Notes: generated by a model not told the origin, from the sequence alone. A DNA stretch of 64,000 nt from Volucribacter amazonae (GCF_029783845.1 NZ_LWID01000001.1:434001-498000); one strand, 5' to 3'; numbered from the stretch's first letter, positions 1-9,476 are shown. Numbers and translations: made by a program.

Positions 1-140
1 TTTTCCCCTGTAGAAGATCCCGCTGTGGGTAAATCACGAATATGCCCCACACTTGATTTGACAATATAATCTTTACCTAAATATTTATTAATCGTCTTCG
101 CTTTAGCTGGAGATTCCACAATCACCAATGATTTGCTCAT
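1..140 (-). CDS. topA: DNA topoisomerase I, N-terminal fragment (runs off left edge)
   Basis: Only the first 46 or so codons are in the window. They read MSKSLVIVESPAKAKTINKY and on to a VGHIRDLPT stretch. This is the start of the Toprim domain of type IA topoisomerases, including the VESPAKAKTI motif that carries the catalytic glutamate. The enzyme relaxes negative supercoils in the chromosome. The ATG is at 138-140. The gene is divergent from the LysR regulator at 295, leaving a 154-base shared promoter gap in which I see no other gene. The identification is very secure although the gene is truncated by the window edge. Confidence 0.95.
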   Translation of the reverse strand, partial: MSKSLVIVESPAKAKTINKYLGKDYIVKSSVGHIRDLPTAGSSTGE

Positions 141-294
141 TTTTATTCCTAATGATAATAATAAGAAAAGATATGAAGAGTTTTATTTGCATTTTTATCT
201 GTTTTTATCCAAAATTCTCATATCGCCAAAATTTAATTGATTTGGGCGCAACAATAGCAAGGATTAATTATAATTACAACCCAAAGGCAATAAA

Positions 295-1185
295 ATGGAT
301 AAACTAAATGCGATTTCAGTATTTTGTCGTGTCATTGAAAGCCAAAGTTTTACTCAAGTGGCACAACAAATGAATATTTCCGTAGCAATGGTCAGTAAAT
401 TGATTTCTCAACTTGAGGAACAACTTAAAACCCGTTTATTGCAACGTACCACTCGCAAGATCACCCCTACCGAGGCAGGACAAATTTACTATCAACGTTG
501 TTTATCTGTTTTAATGGAATTAGAAGAAGCGGACGCCAGTATTGCCAATCATAATTCCGCTTTACAGGGGAATTTATCTATTTCTGTACCGAGAGAATTT
601 GGCGTTCGTTTTATTACCCCTAATCTGGCAAAATTTCTCTATGCTCACCCCAATTTACATGTGAATATTGAATATACCGATCGTAAAGTAGATTTAATTG
701 GCGAAGGCTATGATCTTGCTCTACGCATTGGTCAACTGGCAGAAAATACCTTGGTTGCCAAAAAAATTGCTTCATCTACCATGCACATTGTTGCCTCGCC
801 AAGCTATCTCGCTCAAAAAGGTTCACCAACAACACCTGATGAAATAAGCCAACACGATTGTCTTATCTATAAATTTAATTACAGCCTAATTTGGGAATTG
901 CAAAAAGACAAAAAACATTATCAAGCCAAAGTAAATTCTAAATTTGTTAGTAACAACGGCTTAGTGTTAGTTGAAATGGCAAAAACAGGCTTAGGTATTA
1001 TTAACATACCACGTTTTCTTATTGAACAAGAACTTGCTTCTGGCGAATTGGTAGAACTTCTTCCTGATTATCAACAAAACACCGTAGATATTCATGTTGT
1101 GTACCCTCATCGCCGTTATTTACCCGCCAAAGTGCGTGCTTTTATTGATTTTTTAACTGAGTTAAAACTATGCCAACCAAACTAA
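295..1185 (+). CDS. LysR-family transcriptional regulator
   Basis: A 296-residue protein of normal LysR length. Residues about 1-60 form the winged helix-turn-helix (MDKLNAISVFCRVIESQSFT, then an SKLISQLEEQL recognition-helix region and a TPTEAG end). Residues about 90-290 form the periplasmic-binding-like effector domain. It resembles the CrgA/AaeR-like subgroup that begins MDKLNAIxVF. Its last codons overlap the start of folM by 16 bases, so the two are probably one transcript. The effector and targets cannot be read from the sequence. It is divergent from topA. Confidence 0.9.
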   Translation: MDKLNAISVFCRVIESQSFTQVAQQMNISVAMVSKLISQLEEQLKTRLLQRTTRKITPTEAGQIYYQRCLSVLMELEEADASIANHNSALQGNLSISVPREFGVRFITPNLAKFLYAHPNLHVNIEYTDRKVDLIGEGYDLALRIGQLAENTLVAKKIASSTMHIVASPSYLAQKGSPTTPDEISQHDCLIYKFNYSLIWELQKDKKHYQAKVNSKFVSNNGLVLVEMAKTGLGIINIPRFLIEQELASGELVELLPDYQQNTVDIHVVYPHRRYLPAKVRAFIDFLTELKLCQPN

Positions 1186-1898
1186 ATTCATCTTGGATCG
1201 TGATTACTGGCGGTGCTAAACGCATTGGTTTTGCCCTTGCTCAACATTTTGCTCAACAAGGAAAAAATGTGCTGATTTCCTACCGCACTTTTTATCCACA
1301 ACTGGCACAATTACACGCCTTAAACGTTGTCAGCCTACAAGCCGACTTTGCCACTGAACAAGGCATTATACAATTTGCCGAGCAAGTGCAACAACAATGC
1401 CCTCAAATAGACTGTTTAATTCATAACGCCTCTAGCTGGCAAGCGGAACAGGATCAGCCTATGAACCAACTCGGTCAATTAATGGACGAAATGCTACAAG
1501 TTCACGTTAAAGCCCCTTATTTACTCAATCAACTACTTGCCCCATTATTACAACGGACAAAATCCACTAGTAATATTATTCATATCAGCGATTATGTCGC
1601 CCATAAAGGCAGTGCCAAGCATATTGCCTATGCCGCAAGCAAAGCTGCCATGGAAAATCTAACCCAAAGTTTTGCCCAAAAATACGCCCCGCATATCAAA
1701 GTAAACAGTATCGCCCCTGCCTTGATCGCCTTTAATCCCGATGACGATCTAGCCTATCAACAAAAAGCCCAACAAAAATCCTTAATGCAAAAGTGCGGTG
1801 GTTATCAAGAAATGATTTTAGCGGTGGAATATTTAATGCAAAGTGATTATGTTACTGGCACTTGTTTAGCGGTTAATGGCGGTCGTCATTTAAAATAA
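1170..1898 (+). CDS. folM: Dihydromonapterin/dihydrofolate reductase FolM-like short-chain dehydrogenase
   Basis: A 242-residue classical short-chain dehydrogenase. The nucleotide-binding TGGAKRIG motif lies near residue 13, an NNAG-like HNAS at about residue 86, and the catalytic YAASK near residue 153. TGGxKRIG and the closing VNGGRHLK match the FolM/PTR1-type pterin reductases, which use NADPH to reduce dihydromonapterin and weakly dihydrofolate. The ATG lies inside the end of the LysR gene, so translation is probably coupled. Another SDR function is possible; FolM is the best fit by length and termini. A degenerate dispersed repeat follows immediately after the stop codon. Confidence 0.75.
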   Translation: MPTKLNSSWIVITGGAKRIGFALAQHFAQQGKNVLISYRTFYPQLAQLHALNVVSLQADFATEQGIIQFAEQVQQQCPQIDCLIHNASSWQAEQDQPMNQLGQLMDEMLQVHVKAPYLLNQLLAPLLQRTKSTSNIIHISDYVAHKGSAKHIAYAASKAAMENLTQSFAQKYAPHIKVNSIAPALIAFNPDDDLAYQQKAQQKSLMQKCGGYQEMILAVEYLMQSDYVTGTCLAVNGGRHLK

Positions 1899-1942
1899 GG
1901 CTAGGCATACCAATACTGTATTATTTTAAAGAGGCACGACTT
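1889..1942. repeat. Degenerate copy of the Correia-like dispersed element
   Basis: The stretch beginning ATTTAAAATAAGGC and closing CTGTATTATTTTAAAG, then a CACGACTTTAT end, matches the interior and right end of the TATAGTCG element seen elsewhere (best copy 9136-9240). The left terminus has merged with the last codons of folM and the right terminus has decayed. It is a weaker match than the other copies. Confidence 0.45.
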
Positions 1943-1949
1943 TATCTTA

Positions 1950-1965
1950 TATGATCTAAATCACA
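1950..1965. promoter_or_regulatory. Candidate CRP site upstream of fumC
   Basis: TATGATCTAAATCACA matches the CRP pattern TGTGA-N6-TCACA with one mismatch in the left half. It is about 83 bases before the fumC ATG, a plausible activator position. The core ATGATCTAAATCAC also partly resembles an FNR site, so the regulator could be either. Confidence 0.45.
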
Positions 1966-2047
1966 AAACCTTATCTCTTACATTTTATTTCTAACTCATA
2001 GGTGTTAGAATTTTATCAGATTTTTTCATTTACCTAGAGGAAATATT

Positions 2048-3442
2048 ATGACATTTCGTATTGAAAAAGACACCATGGGCGAAGTTAAAGTGCCTGCCGA
2101 CAAATACTGGGCAGCTCAAACTGAGCGTTCACGCAATAATTTTAAAATCGGTCCTGAAGCCTCTATGCCGCAGGAAATTATTGAAGCCTTTGCTTATTTA
2201 AAAAAAGCCGCAGCTTATGCCAATACGGATCTTGGGGTATTACCTGCGGAAAAACGTGATCTCATTGCACAAGCCTGCGATGAAATTCTAGCTCATCAAC
2301 TTGATGATCAATTTCCTTTAGTCATTTGGCAAACAGGTTCGGGGACACAATCCAATATGAACCTAAATGAAGTCATCGCTAACCGAGCTCATGTGCTTAA
2401 CGGCGGTAAATTAGGCGAAAAATCCATTATTCACCCTAATGATGATGTAAATAAATCTCAATCATCAAACGACACCTACCCAACAGCGATGCACATTGCC
2501 GCTTATAAAAAAGTGGTGGAAGTAACCATTCCTTGTATTGAACGTTTACAAAAAACCTTTGCAAGTAAAGCAGAAACCTTTAAAGATGTAGTAAAAATTG
2601 GGCGTACCCATTTAATGGACGCAACGCCATTAACCTTAGGACAAGAGTTTTCAGCCTATGCTGCTCAACTTGATTTTGGCTTGCGTGCCTTAAAAAATAC
2701 CTTACCTCATTTAAGCCAATTAGCCCTAGGCGGAACAGCGGTAGGAACAGGATTAAATACCCCGAAAGGTTATGATGTAAAAGTGGCGGATTATATTGCC
2801 AAATTTACTGGCTTACCTTTTATTACTGCGGAAAATAAATTTGAGGCATTAGCGACTCACGATGCGGTGGTAGAAACCCATGGGGCATTAAAACAATTAG
2901 CGGTTTCTTTATTTAAAATCGCTAATGATATTCGCTTATTAGCCTCTGGTCCACGTTCTGGTATTGGCGAAATTCTAATACCTGAAAATGAACCGGGTTC
3001 ATCAATTATGCCGGGTAAAGTCAATCCAACCCAATGTGAAGCCTTAACTATGGTTTGTGCACAAGTATTAGGTAATGACACCACCATTTCTTTTGCTGGT
3101 TCACAAGGGCATTTTCAATTAAATGTATTTAAGCCTGTCATGGCAGCCAATTTCTTACAATCTGCTCAACTTTTAGCTGATGCCTGTGTTTCTTTTGATG
3201 AACATTGTGCTAGTGGCATTGAGCCAAACTATCCAAGAATCAAACACCAATTAGAACAATCTTTGATGTTAGTTACCGCATTAAATACCCATATCGGTTA
3301 TGAAAATGCCGCCAAAATTGCTAAAACTGCTCATAAAAATGGCACAACCTTAAAAGAAGAAGCCATTAATTTAGGTTTAGTTACCGCTGAACAATTTGAC
3401 CAATGGGTACGCCCTGAAGATATGGTGGGTAGTTTGAAATAA
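2048..3442 (+). CDS. fumC: Class II fumarate hydratase
   Basis: Converts fumarate and water to L-malate in the citric acid cycle. It is an iron-free, heat-stable, cytoplasmic tetramer. The 464 residues match the usual FumC length. The fumarase/aspartase superfamily signature GSSIMPGKVNP is at about residues 317-327, with TGSGTQSNMNLNEV near residue 97 and GRTHLMDATP near residue 184, both active-site regions. The start is ATG with AGAGGAAAT just upstream. The gene stands alone, with a CRP-like site in front and a strong terminator behind. Confidence 0.97.
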   Translation: MTFRIEKDTMGEVKVPADKYWAAQTERSRNNFKIGPEASMPQEIIEAFAYLKKAAAYANTDLGVLPAEKRDLIAQACDEILAHQLDDQFPLVIWQTGSGTQSNMNLNEVIANRAHVLNGGKLGEKSIIHPNDDVNKSQSSNDTYPTAMHIAAYKKVVEVTIPCIERLQKTFASKAETFKDVVKIGRTHLMDATPLTLGQEFSAYAAQLDFGLRALKNTLPHLSQLALGGTAVGTGLNTPKGYDVKVADYIAKFTGLPFITAENKFEALATHDAVVETHGALKQLAVSLFKIANDIRLLASGPRSGIGEILIPENEPGSSIMPGKVNPTQCEALTMVCAQVLGNDTTISFAGSQGHFQLNVFKPVMAANFLQSAQLLADACVSFDEHCASGIEPNYPRIKHQLEQSLMLVTALNTHIGYENAAKIAKTAHKNGTTLKEEAINLGLVTAEQFDQWVRPEDMVGSLK

Positions 3443-3462
3443 TTATTACTCAATAATCAATA

Positions 3463-3496
3463 AAAAGCGTGGAGATAATTATTTCCCCACGCTTTT
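3463..3496. terminator. Bidirectional terminator between fumC and the esterase gene
   Basis: AAAAGCGTGG pairs with CCACGCTTTT around a short AT loop. A-runs on one side and T-runs on the other let it serve both converging genes. Confidence 0.85.
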
Positions 3497-3503
3497 ATTT
3501 AAA

Positions 3504-4430
3504 TTATAACCTTCCTTGCAACCCCTCTTGCTCAATCCATTGCTGTTTAGGTAGTCCGAATTGTTGGATAAACCATTGGCAAACATAGTCTATAACGCTT
3601 TGTTGATACCAATATTCATCACCATGTTGTGCTTGGGGTATAGTAGTCAGTTGAACAGGCTGATGATTAGCGAGTAAGGCGTGATAAAGCTGTTCGCTTT
3701 GCTTAGGCGATACCAATCTATCTTGTTCACCATGCATTAATAATAAAGGGGGCTTATTGCCTTGTAGATGCCCCATTGGGCTGGCATATAAGGCTTTAGC
3801 AGGATCGCTATCAATATTTGCCCCGGCAAATTGATTAAAGGCAACGCCATTAACCAGCAATGCCTCGGTTACTGCTGGAGATTGATGTACAGCTTCTATT
3901 GTTATCCCTAAGCCCTCACCAATATTAAGGAGATTAGATAAACCATATAAAGATACTGCCGCTTGTACTTGTGCGGATTGGTTTAAATATTGCCCCTGTT
4001 GAAAGTCAGTTTCGTCATCGGTTAATGCCAACATTTGTGCCAGCCAACCACCTGCTGAATCGCCTAATACCCCTATTTGTTGCGGATTGATACCATATTG
4101 GTCGGCAAAGGCGCGTAAATAACGAATGGCGGCTTTACCGTCTTGTACAGGAGCAGGAAAGGTATCAGGAATAACCCGATATTCCGCACAAGCCACCACA
4201 AATCCTCGCTCGGCTAATGCCATTCGCATTTGGATAAATTTGTTATATTCCGCCGAGAGAAATCCACCACCGGGGAAATAGATAATCACAGGTTTCACAT
4301 TTACCGTTCTTGGGACTAATAATGATAAACGTAATTGTCGCACTAAACGGGCTTGTACCACTTGATGATAAATAATATCGGTAAAATTATCGATAATTGG
4401 ACGTTGTAAGGTTACGTTGAGTTGTTGCAT
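3504..4430 (-). CDS. Alpha/beta hydrolase (carboxylesterase-like)
   Basis: A 308-residue alpha/beta hydrolase of the BD-FAE / hormone-sensitive-lipase-like group. The nucleophile elbow GDSAGG puts the catalytic Ser at residue 125. The acid is in HGEQDRL and the catalytic His in the QAQHGDE segment near the C-terminus. The usual HGGG oxyanion motif reads FPGGGF, so the leading His is replaced by Pro. There is no signal peptide, so it is probably cytoplasmic. The substrate is unknown; small acyl esters are likely. It is monocistronic and convergent with fumC. Confidence 0.8.
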   Translation of the reverse strand: MQQLNVTLQRPIIDNFTDIIYHQVVQARLVRQLRLSLLVPRTVNVKPVIIYFPGGGFLSAEYNKFIQMRMALAERGFVVACAEYRVIPDTFPAPVQDGKAAIRYLRAFADQYGINPQQIGVLGDSAGGWLAQMLALTDDETDFQQGQYLNQSAQVQAAVSLYGLSNLLNIGEGLGITIEAVHQSPAVTEALLVNGVAFNQFAGANIDSDPAKALYASPMGHLQGNKPPLLLMHGEQDRLVSPKQSEQLYHALLANHQPVQLTTIPQAQHGDEYWYQQSVIDYVCQWFIQQFGLPKQQWIEQEGLQGRL

Positions 4431-4520
4431 AACACCCTCTTAATCATATTGCACATAGCTTAAAAGCAAAATTTTGATAAAAACCACCGCACTTTAAACG
4501 TTGCCACGCCTTGCCATACT

Positions 4521-5954
4521 TTAATACAACACAGACACAATCAACAATACCCAAAGCATGGTCAAAATAGGTCCAAGTAAACCAATAACAACACCCCCTA
4601 AACGAAATTCGGATTGCTTAATCAGTCCTGTACTGAAAGCAATGGCATTTGGCGGAGTAGATACAGGTAAAAATAAGGCACAAGAGGCACAAATACCAAT
4701 CACCAAAGGTAAAATAATCGGATTAACTTCGCCACCGAACATTTTTAATAGCGATAAAGCAACGGGAATAAGGATCGTTGTTGCCGCCGTATTGCTCATA
4801 AAATTGGATAATAACACGGTAATAAAACTGAACATAATCAATAATGCCATAAAACTAATATTAATATGGCTTAATTGTTGGACAAAATGGCTAGCAATTT
4901 GTTGTTCTTCTATGGCTAAGCCTAATGCCAATCCCCCTGCCACTAACATTAAGGTATCCCAAGGCAACTTACGTACATCTTCCGCATCAATAATCCCTAA
5001 CATAGTTAAACCAACAATCGGAATACCTGATGCCGCTGCCACAGGAATACCAAACCATTTAGCGGTTAGCCAAAAGAACAAGGTCAAAGCTAAAATCACT
5101 AATACAATACTTTTTTGTGTTTTTTGTTCTACGCTAATGATTTTCGGTTGTTGCTGTAAAAAGGAAAAATCTAAACTAGCTTGTTTATTAAGGCGATAAC
5201 GTACCAATAATACTCGCCAAAACACAAACAGTAGTACAAAAGCCAAAGGTGTTCCCACTAGCATCCACTCTAAAAAAGAAATGGAATATCCCATATTTTC
5301 CAATGCACCTACCGCAATAGCATTAGGGGCAGAACCAATGATTGTCCCTATTCCGCCAATAGAAGCCGCAGCAGGAATACCGAGTAATAATGCTCGTGAT
5401 AAGTTAGATTTTTTATCCAGCGTGGCAAAGAGAGGAGCAAATGTCGCAATCATCATCGCTGTAGTTGCGGTATTGCTCATTAACATAGAAATTGCCCCTG
5501 TAATTAGCATAACGCCCCATAATACATATTTAGGATTAGTACCAAATTTCGGTAACATTGTTTTTAATAATGCCACATCAAGTTCCGTTTTTTTCATAGC
5601 TTCGGCTAAGAAAAAGCCCCCTAAAAACAACCAAATCACACTATCCGACCAAGTTTGTAAATATTGGATTGCATTCTCAGCATCCTGTTGTCCCATAATT
5701 AACACTAAAAAACCAATAATCAAAATGCCTACGGAAAATGGTGGAATCGCCTCAGTTACCCATAATGAAATGGCAAAAAATAATAAAAATAACACATAAT
5801 TTTGCGTTTGAGTAAAGGCGGGATCGGACACCAGCAACATCAATAACCAGCCAATCACAAAAGACAACAGGAAATAAAATACTTTTCTTTTGCGAGCAAG
5901 CGCTAAAGGATAACGAGTGAGTTTTTTTAGTGAGGAATAAAGTGAGTCAGCCAT
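4521..5954 (-). CDS. DASS/SLC13-family sodium-coupled dicarboxylate (anion) symporter
   Basis: A 477-residue inner-membrane protein with about 11-12 hydrophobic helices. It shows the two-fold repeat of the divalent-anion:sodium symporters: MSNTATTAMMIATFAP in the first half and MSNTAATTILIPVALS in the second, both SNT sodium/substrate loops, plus the conserved VSTPPNAIAFSTG end. It probably imports C4-dicarboxylates such as succinate, fumarate or malate, in keeping with fumC nearby. Sulfate or tricarboxylate transport cannot be excluded. Transcribed alone, upstream of the esterase. Confidence 0.85.
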   Translation of the reverse strand: MADSLYSSLKKLTRYPLALARKRKVFYFLLSFVIGWLLMLLVSDPAFTQTQNYVLFLLFFAISLWVTEAIPPFSVGILIIGFLVLIMGQQDAENAIQYLQTWSDSVIWLFLGGFFLAEAMKKTELDVALLKTMLPKFGTNPKYVLWGVMLITGAISMLMSNTATTAMMIATFAPLFATLDKKSNLSRALLLGIPAAASIGGIGTIIGSAPNAIAVGALENMGYSISFLEWMLVGTPLAFVLLFVFWRVLLVRYRLNKQASLDFSFLQQQPKIISVEQKTQKSIVLVILALTLFFWLTAKWFGIPVAAASGIPIVGLTMLGIIDAEDVRKLPWDTLMLVAGGLALGLAIEEQQIASHFVQQLSHINISFMALLIMFSFITVLLSNFMSNTAATTILIPVALSLLKMFGGEVNPIILPLVIGICASCALFLPVSTPPNAIAFSTGLIKQSEFRLGGVVIGLLGPILTMLWVLLIVSVLY

Positions 5955-6052
5955 AAAATCCCCTTATTTAGTTAAACAATAAGAGGTATATAAACATAAA
6001 TTAGGGTAACTTTCTTTGATCTTTCTCGCAAATTTAAAATTTTGTAAAAAAT

Positions 6053-6076
6053 AACCGCACTTCAAAAAGTGCGGTT
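6053..6076 (-). terminator. Terminator of pntAB built from inverted uptake signals
   Basis: AACCGCACTT-CAAA-AAGTGCGGTT, a perfect 10-bp stem made of two opposed uptake signals. On the minus strand it is followed by ATTTTTTAC, a good U-tract. It lies 30 bases after the pntB stop. Confidence 0.85.
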
Positions 6077-6105
6077 TAATTTAGACTTATTTTATTATTA
6101 AACGA

Positions 6106-7530
6106 TTACAACGCACGCAAAATCGCATCAACGCTTTCTTTTGCATCGCCCAGTAACATTTGTGTATTGTCTTTAAAGAACAATGGATTTTGTACTCCAG
6201 CGTAACCAACCCCCATAGAACGTTTAAATACAATCACATTTTGTGCTTTCCACACTTCTAATACCGGCATACCTGCAATTGGGCTAGACGGATCGTCCAT
6301 TGCTGCTGGGTTTACCGTATCATTCGCACCAATCACTAAAACCACATCGGTGTCTGGGAAATCTTCGTTAATTTCGTCCATTTCTAACACCACGTCATAA
6401 GGCACTTTGGCTTCGGCTAATAATACATTCATATGTCCCGGTAAACGTCCAGCAACAGGGTGAATACCAAAGCGTACATTAACCCCACGCTCACGCAATT
6501 TTTGGGTAATTTCAGCCACTGGATATTGTGCCTGCGCTACTGCCATACCATATCCGGGGGTAATAATAACAGAGCTAGCATTTTTTAACATTTCTGCTAC
6601 TTCTTCAGCACTGGTTTCACGATGCTCACCATAATCCTGATCATCTGAGGATTGCACATCATTACCAAAACCACCCGCAATGACGCTAATAAATGAACGA
6701 TTCATAGCTTTACACATAATGTAAGATAAAATCGCACCTGATGACCCCACTAATGCCCCTGTAACGATTAATAAATCATTACTCAACATAAAGCCTGCCG
6801 CTGCCGCTGCCCAACCAGAATAAGAGTTAAGCATAGACACCACAACAGGCATATCCGCTCCACCAATTGAAGCCACTAAATGCCAACCGAAAGCAAGAGC
6901 AATGGCGGTCATTAATAACACTGGGAAAATATTTTCTGGTGAATTTAAGAAAGCGATCATCAATAAAGCTGAAACCACTAAAGCCGCTAAATTAAGTTTA
7001 TGACGGTGAGGTAACATTAGGGCTTTAGAATTAATAATTCCACGCAATTTACCAAAGGCAACCACAGAACCTGTAAAGGTTACTGCACCGATGAAAATCC
7101 CTAAGAAAACTTCCACATTATGGATATTAGCTAAAACCGCTTGCTCCGCTAAGAAAGCGACTTTACCAGCTTCATCTAAATAAGCAGGTACTTCCGCTGC
7201 ATGATGCAAGCCATAACTGTTAAAGCCGACTAATACCGCCGCTAAGCCCACAAAACTATGCAAAATTGCGACCAATTCAGGCATTTCAGTCATTTCAACT
7301 TTTAAGGCTTGACGAATACCAATCCCTGCCCCAATCGCCATTGATAATAAGATCCAAAATTGCCCTTTTACCGCAGGACCAAAAATGGTAGCAACTAAAG
7401 CGATCGCCATACCCACGATACCATACCAACAACCCGCTTTGGCTGTTTCGTGCTTAGAAAGCCCTGCTAAACTCATAATAAAAAGCAGTGCCGCAACAAT
7501 ATAAGCTGCTTGAACTAAACCTTCAGACAT
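6106..7530 (-). CDS. pntB: NAD(P) transhydrogenase subunit beta
   Basis: The beta subunit of the proton-translocating transhydrogenase, which drives NADPH formation from NADH with the proton gradient. Its 474 residues fit the family. The first 270 or so form about nine membrane helices (domain II). The C-terminal 180 form the NADP-binding domain III, with ITPGYGMAVAQAQ, HPVAGRLPGHMNVLLAE and an ANDTVNPAA motif. It lies 11 bases after pntA with an AGGAAAGCA Shine-Dalgarno, so the two form an operon. Confidence 0.96.
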   Translation of the reverse strand: MSEGLVQAAYIVAALLFIMSLAGLSKHETAKAGCWYGIVGMAIALVATIFGPAVKGQFWILLSMAIGAGIGIRQALKVEMTEMPELVAILHSFVGLAAVLVGFNSYGLHHAAEVPAYLDEAGKVAFLAEQAVLANIHNVEVFLGIFIGAVTFTGSVVAFGKLRGIINSKALMLPHRHKLNLAALVVSALLMIAFLNSPENIFPVLLMTAIALAFGWHLVASIGGADMPVVVSMLNSYSGWAAAAAGFMLSNDLLIVTGALVGSSGAILSYIMCKAMNRSFISVIAGGFGNDVQSSDDQDYGEHRETSAEEVAEMLKNASSVIITPGYGMAVAQAQYPVAEITQKLRERGVNVRFGIHPVAGRLPGHMNVLLAEAKVPYDVVLEMDEINEDFPDTDVVLVIGANDTVNPAAMDDPSSPIAGMPVLEVWKAQNVIVFKRSMGVGYAGVQNPLFFKDNTQMLLGDAKESVDAILRAL

Positions 7531-7541
7531 TGCTTTCCTCC

Positions 7542-9071
7542 TTAACCTTTTCTAAACATAGAAAGCATACGTTGGGTAACTTTAAAGCCCCCAAAGATAT
7601 TAATACTGGCGACTAAAATCGCAATAAAGGCAAGTAAACTGATAAAGAAACTGCCCTGCCCAATTTGTAATAATGCACCGACAATAATAATGCCAGAAAT
7701 CGCATTAGTTACCGCCATTAATGGGGTATGTAACGCATGGCTTACATTCCATACCACATAATATCCCACCACACAGGCTAAAACAAAGACGGTAAAATGA
7801 GAAAGGAAAGAGGTTGGAGTAACAGAGGCTACCCATAAATATAACAAGGCAACAACTGCCATAATGCCATATTTCACTTTAGGATCTGTTGGTTTTTCTT
7901 CTGCTTTAACTGCCTCTACCGCTGGTTTCGCTTTAGGTTGAGCAGAAACTTGAATTGGAGGGGCTGGCCAAGTCACTTCACCATTTTTAATGACAGTAAC
8001 CCCACGAAGTACTACATCATCAAAATCAATATTGATATTGCCATCTTTTTCTTTACATAATAATTTAAGTAAATTCACTAAGTTAGTGCCGTAAAGTTGT
8101 GATGACTGGGTTGGTAAACGGCTTGGTAAATCGGTATAACCAATAATTTTTACCTGATTTTCAGTGGTAACCACTTCGCCCGCTTTTGATAACTCACAGT
8201 TACCGCCAGTGGCTGCTGCTAAATCCACAATCACCGATCCAGGCTTCATTGAGTCAACCATTTCTTTGGTAATTAAACGTGGTGCTGGTTTGCCCGGAAT
8301 TAATGCGGTGGTAATAATAATATCCACTTCTTTCGCTTGTTCCGCATATAATTCTAAAGCTCGGCGGTTAAATTCTTCAGACATCACTTTGGCATAACCA
8401 TCGCCTGAGCCACCTTCTTCTTTAAAATCAATCTCAAGGAAACTCGCCCCCATAGATTCCACTTGTTCTTTTACTTCTGGACGGGAATCAAACGCACGAA
8501 CGATAGCACCTAAACTATTCGCTGCACCAATAGCAGCAAGACCAGCTACCCCAGCACCAATAACTAACACTTTCGCTGGCGGCACTTTACCTGCCGCAGT
8601 AATCTGCCCAGTAAAAAAGCTACCAAATTCATGTGCCGCTTCAACCACCGCACGATAACCTGCAATATTTGCCATTGAGCTTAACGCATCAAGGGATTGT
8701 GCTCTTGAGATTCGCGGTACCGCGTCCATAGCTAATACATTAATATTTTTGGCTGACAATTTTTCCATTAACTGTGGATTTTGTGCTGGCCAAATAAAAC
8801 TGACTAAGGTCGCTCCGTCCTTAATCAATTCCACTTCCTGATCAGTAGGTGCATTAACTTTAAAAATAATATCTGCTTGCCATACATCTTGTGCTGAACC
8901 AATTTTAGCGCCTGCCTCAACAAAAGCCTGATCTTCAAAACTTGCTTTAAAACCTGCGTCGTGTTCAACAATCACATCAAAACCAAGTTTTAAGATCTGC
9001 TGTACAGTTTTCGGCGTTGCCGCTACACGACATTCATTGTCAAGCAGTTCTCTAGGTACACCAATTAGCAT
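7542..9071 (-). CDS. pntA: NAD(P) transhydrogenase subunit alpha
   Basis: The alpha subunit of the transhydrogenase, 509 residues as in enterobacteria. Residues 1 to about 380 form the NAD-binding domain I related to alanine dehydrogenase. The Rossmann motif VIGAGVAGLAAIGAANSLGA lies near residue 170 and the mobile loop region at GYTDLPSRLPTQSSQLYGTN. A Pro/Ala/Lys-rich linker near residue 380 leads into four C-terminal membrane helices of domain II. It is the first gene of pntAB; the ATG at 9069-9071 follows AAGGAATAA. Confidence 0.96.
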   Translation of the reverse strand: MLIGVPRELLDNECRVAATPKTVQQILKLGFDVIVEHDAGFKASFEDQAFVEAGAKIGSAQDVWQADIIFKVNAPTDQEVELIKDGATLVSFIWPAQNPQLMEKLSAKNINVLAMDAVPRISRAQSLDALSSMANIAGYRAVVEAAHEFGSFFTGQITAAGKVPPAKVLVIGAGVAGLAAIGAANSLGAIVRAFDSRPEVKEQVESMGASFLEIDFKEEGGSGDGYAKVMSEEFNRRALELYAEQAKEVDIIITTALIPGKPAPRLITKEMVDSMKPGSVIVDLAAATGGNCELSKAGEVVTTENQVKIIGYTDLPSRLPTQSSQLYGTNLVNLLKLLCKEKDGNINIDFDDVVLRGVTVIKNGEVTWPAPPIQVSAQPKAKPAVEAVKAEEKPTDPKVKYGIMAVVALLYLWVASVTPTSFLSHFTVFVLACVVGYYVVWNVSHALHTPLMAVTNAISGIIIVGALLQIGQGSFFISLLAFIAILVASINIFGGFKVTQRMLSMFRKG

Positions 9072-9135
9072 AATTATTTATTCCTTATAATTGGTTAATC
9101 AATAACTTAGGAAAACTTCCCGCCCATAATCAAAT

Positions 9136-9240
9136 TATAGTCGTTTTAATTTGAAATAAGACAAAACGGCACACCGCAAACAGTACAAAGCATATCGCAA
9201 GGCGAGCAACGCCGTATTATTTTAAAATGGAACGACTATA
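9136..9240. repeat. Correia-like dispersed element, full 105-bp copy
   Basis: It begins TATAGTCGTTTTAATTTGAA and ends ATTTTAAAATGGAACGACTATA, so the outer 22 or so bases are inverted repeats bounded by TA. The interior carries GACAAAACGGC, CAAACAGTACAAA, and GCAAGGCGAGCAACGCCGTA. These motifs also occur in Neisseria Correia elements. The rest of the 405-base gap between pntA and sfsA (9072-9476) is AT-rich promoter DNA in which I see no gene. Confidence 0.85.
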
Positions 9241-9476
9241 AATAAGCGAATATCAACATTCGCGATTATTAAACCATAGTTAAATTCAATTCCTTTCTCC
9301 ACAAGAAAACTAAATGATTTTAACTATCAGCTCAATTTACCACTAAACTTAGCCAAATAACAAAGACTTTTTTCAATTAATTTGACAGCTTACAACAATT
9401 AGTTTTATTCGGACAAATTTACCGCTAAAATGCCCCTTTCAATAAAGCGTATTCACACTAATTTAGGACTATTATT

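Noticed and set aside
4558..5799. Two long forward open frames opposite the DASS transporter
   Set aside because: They are antisense shadows of a clear membrane protein gene; their proteins have no family features.
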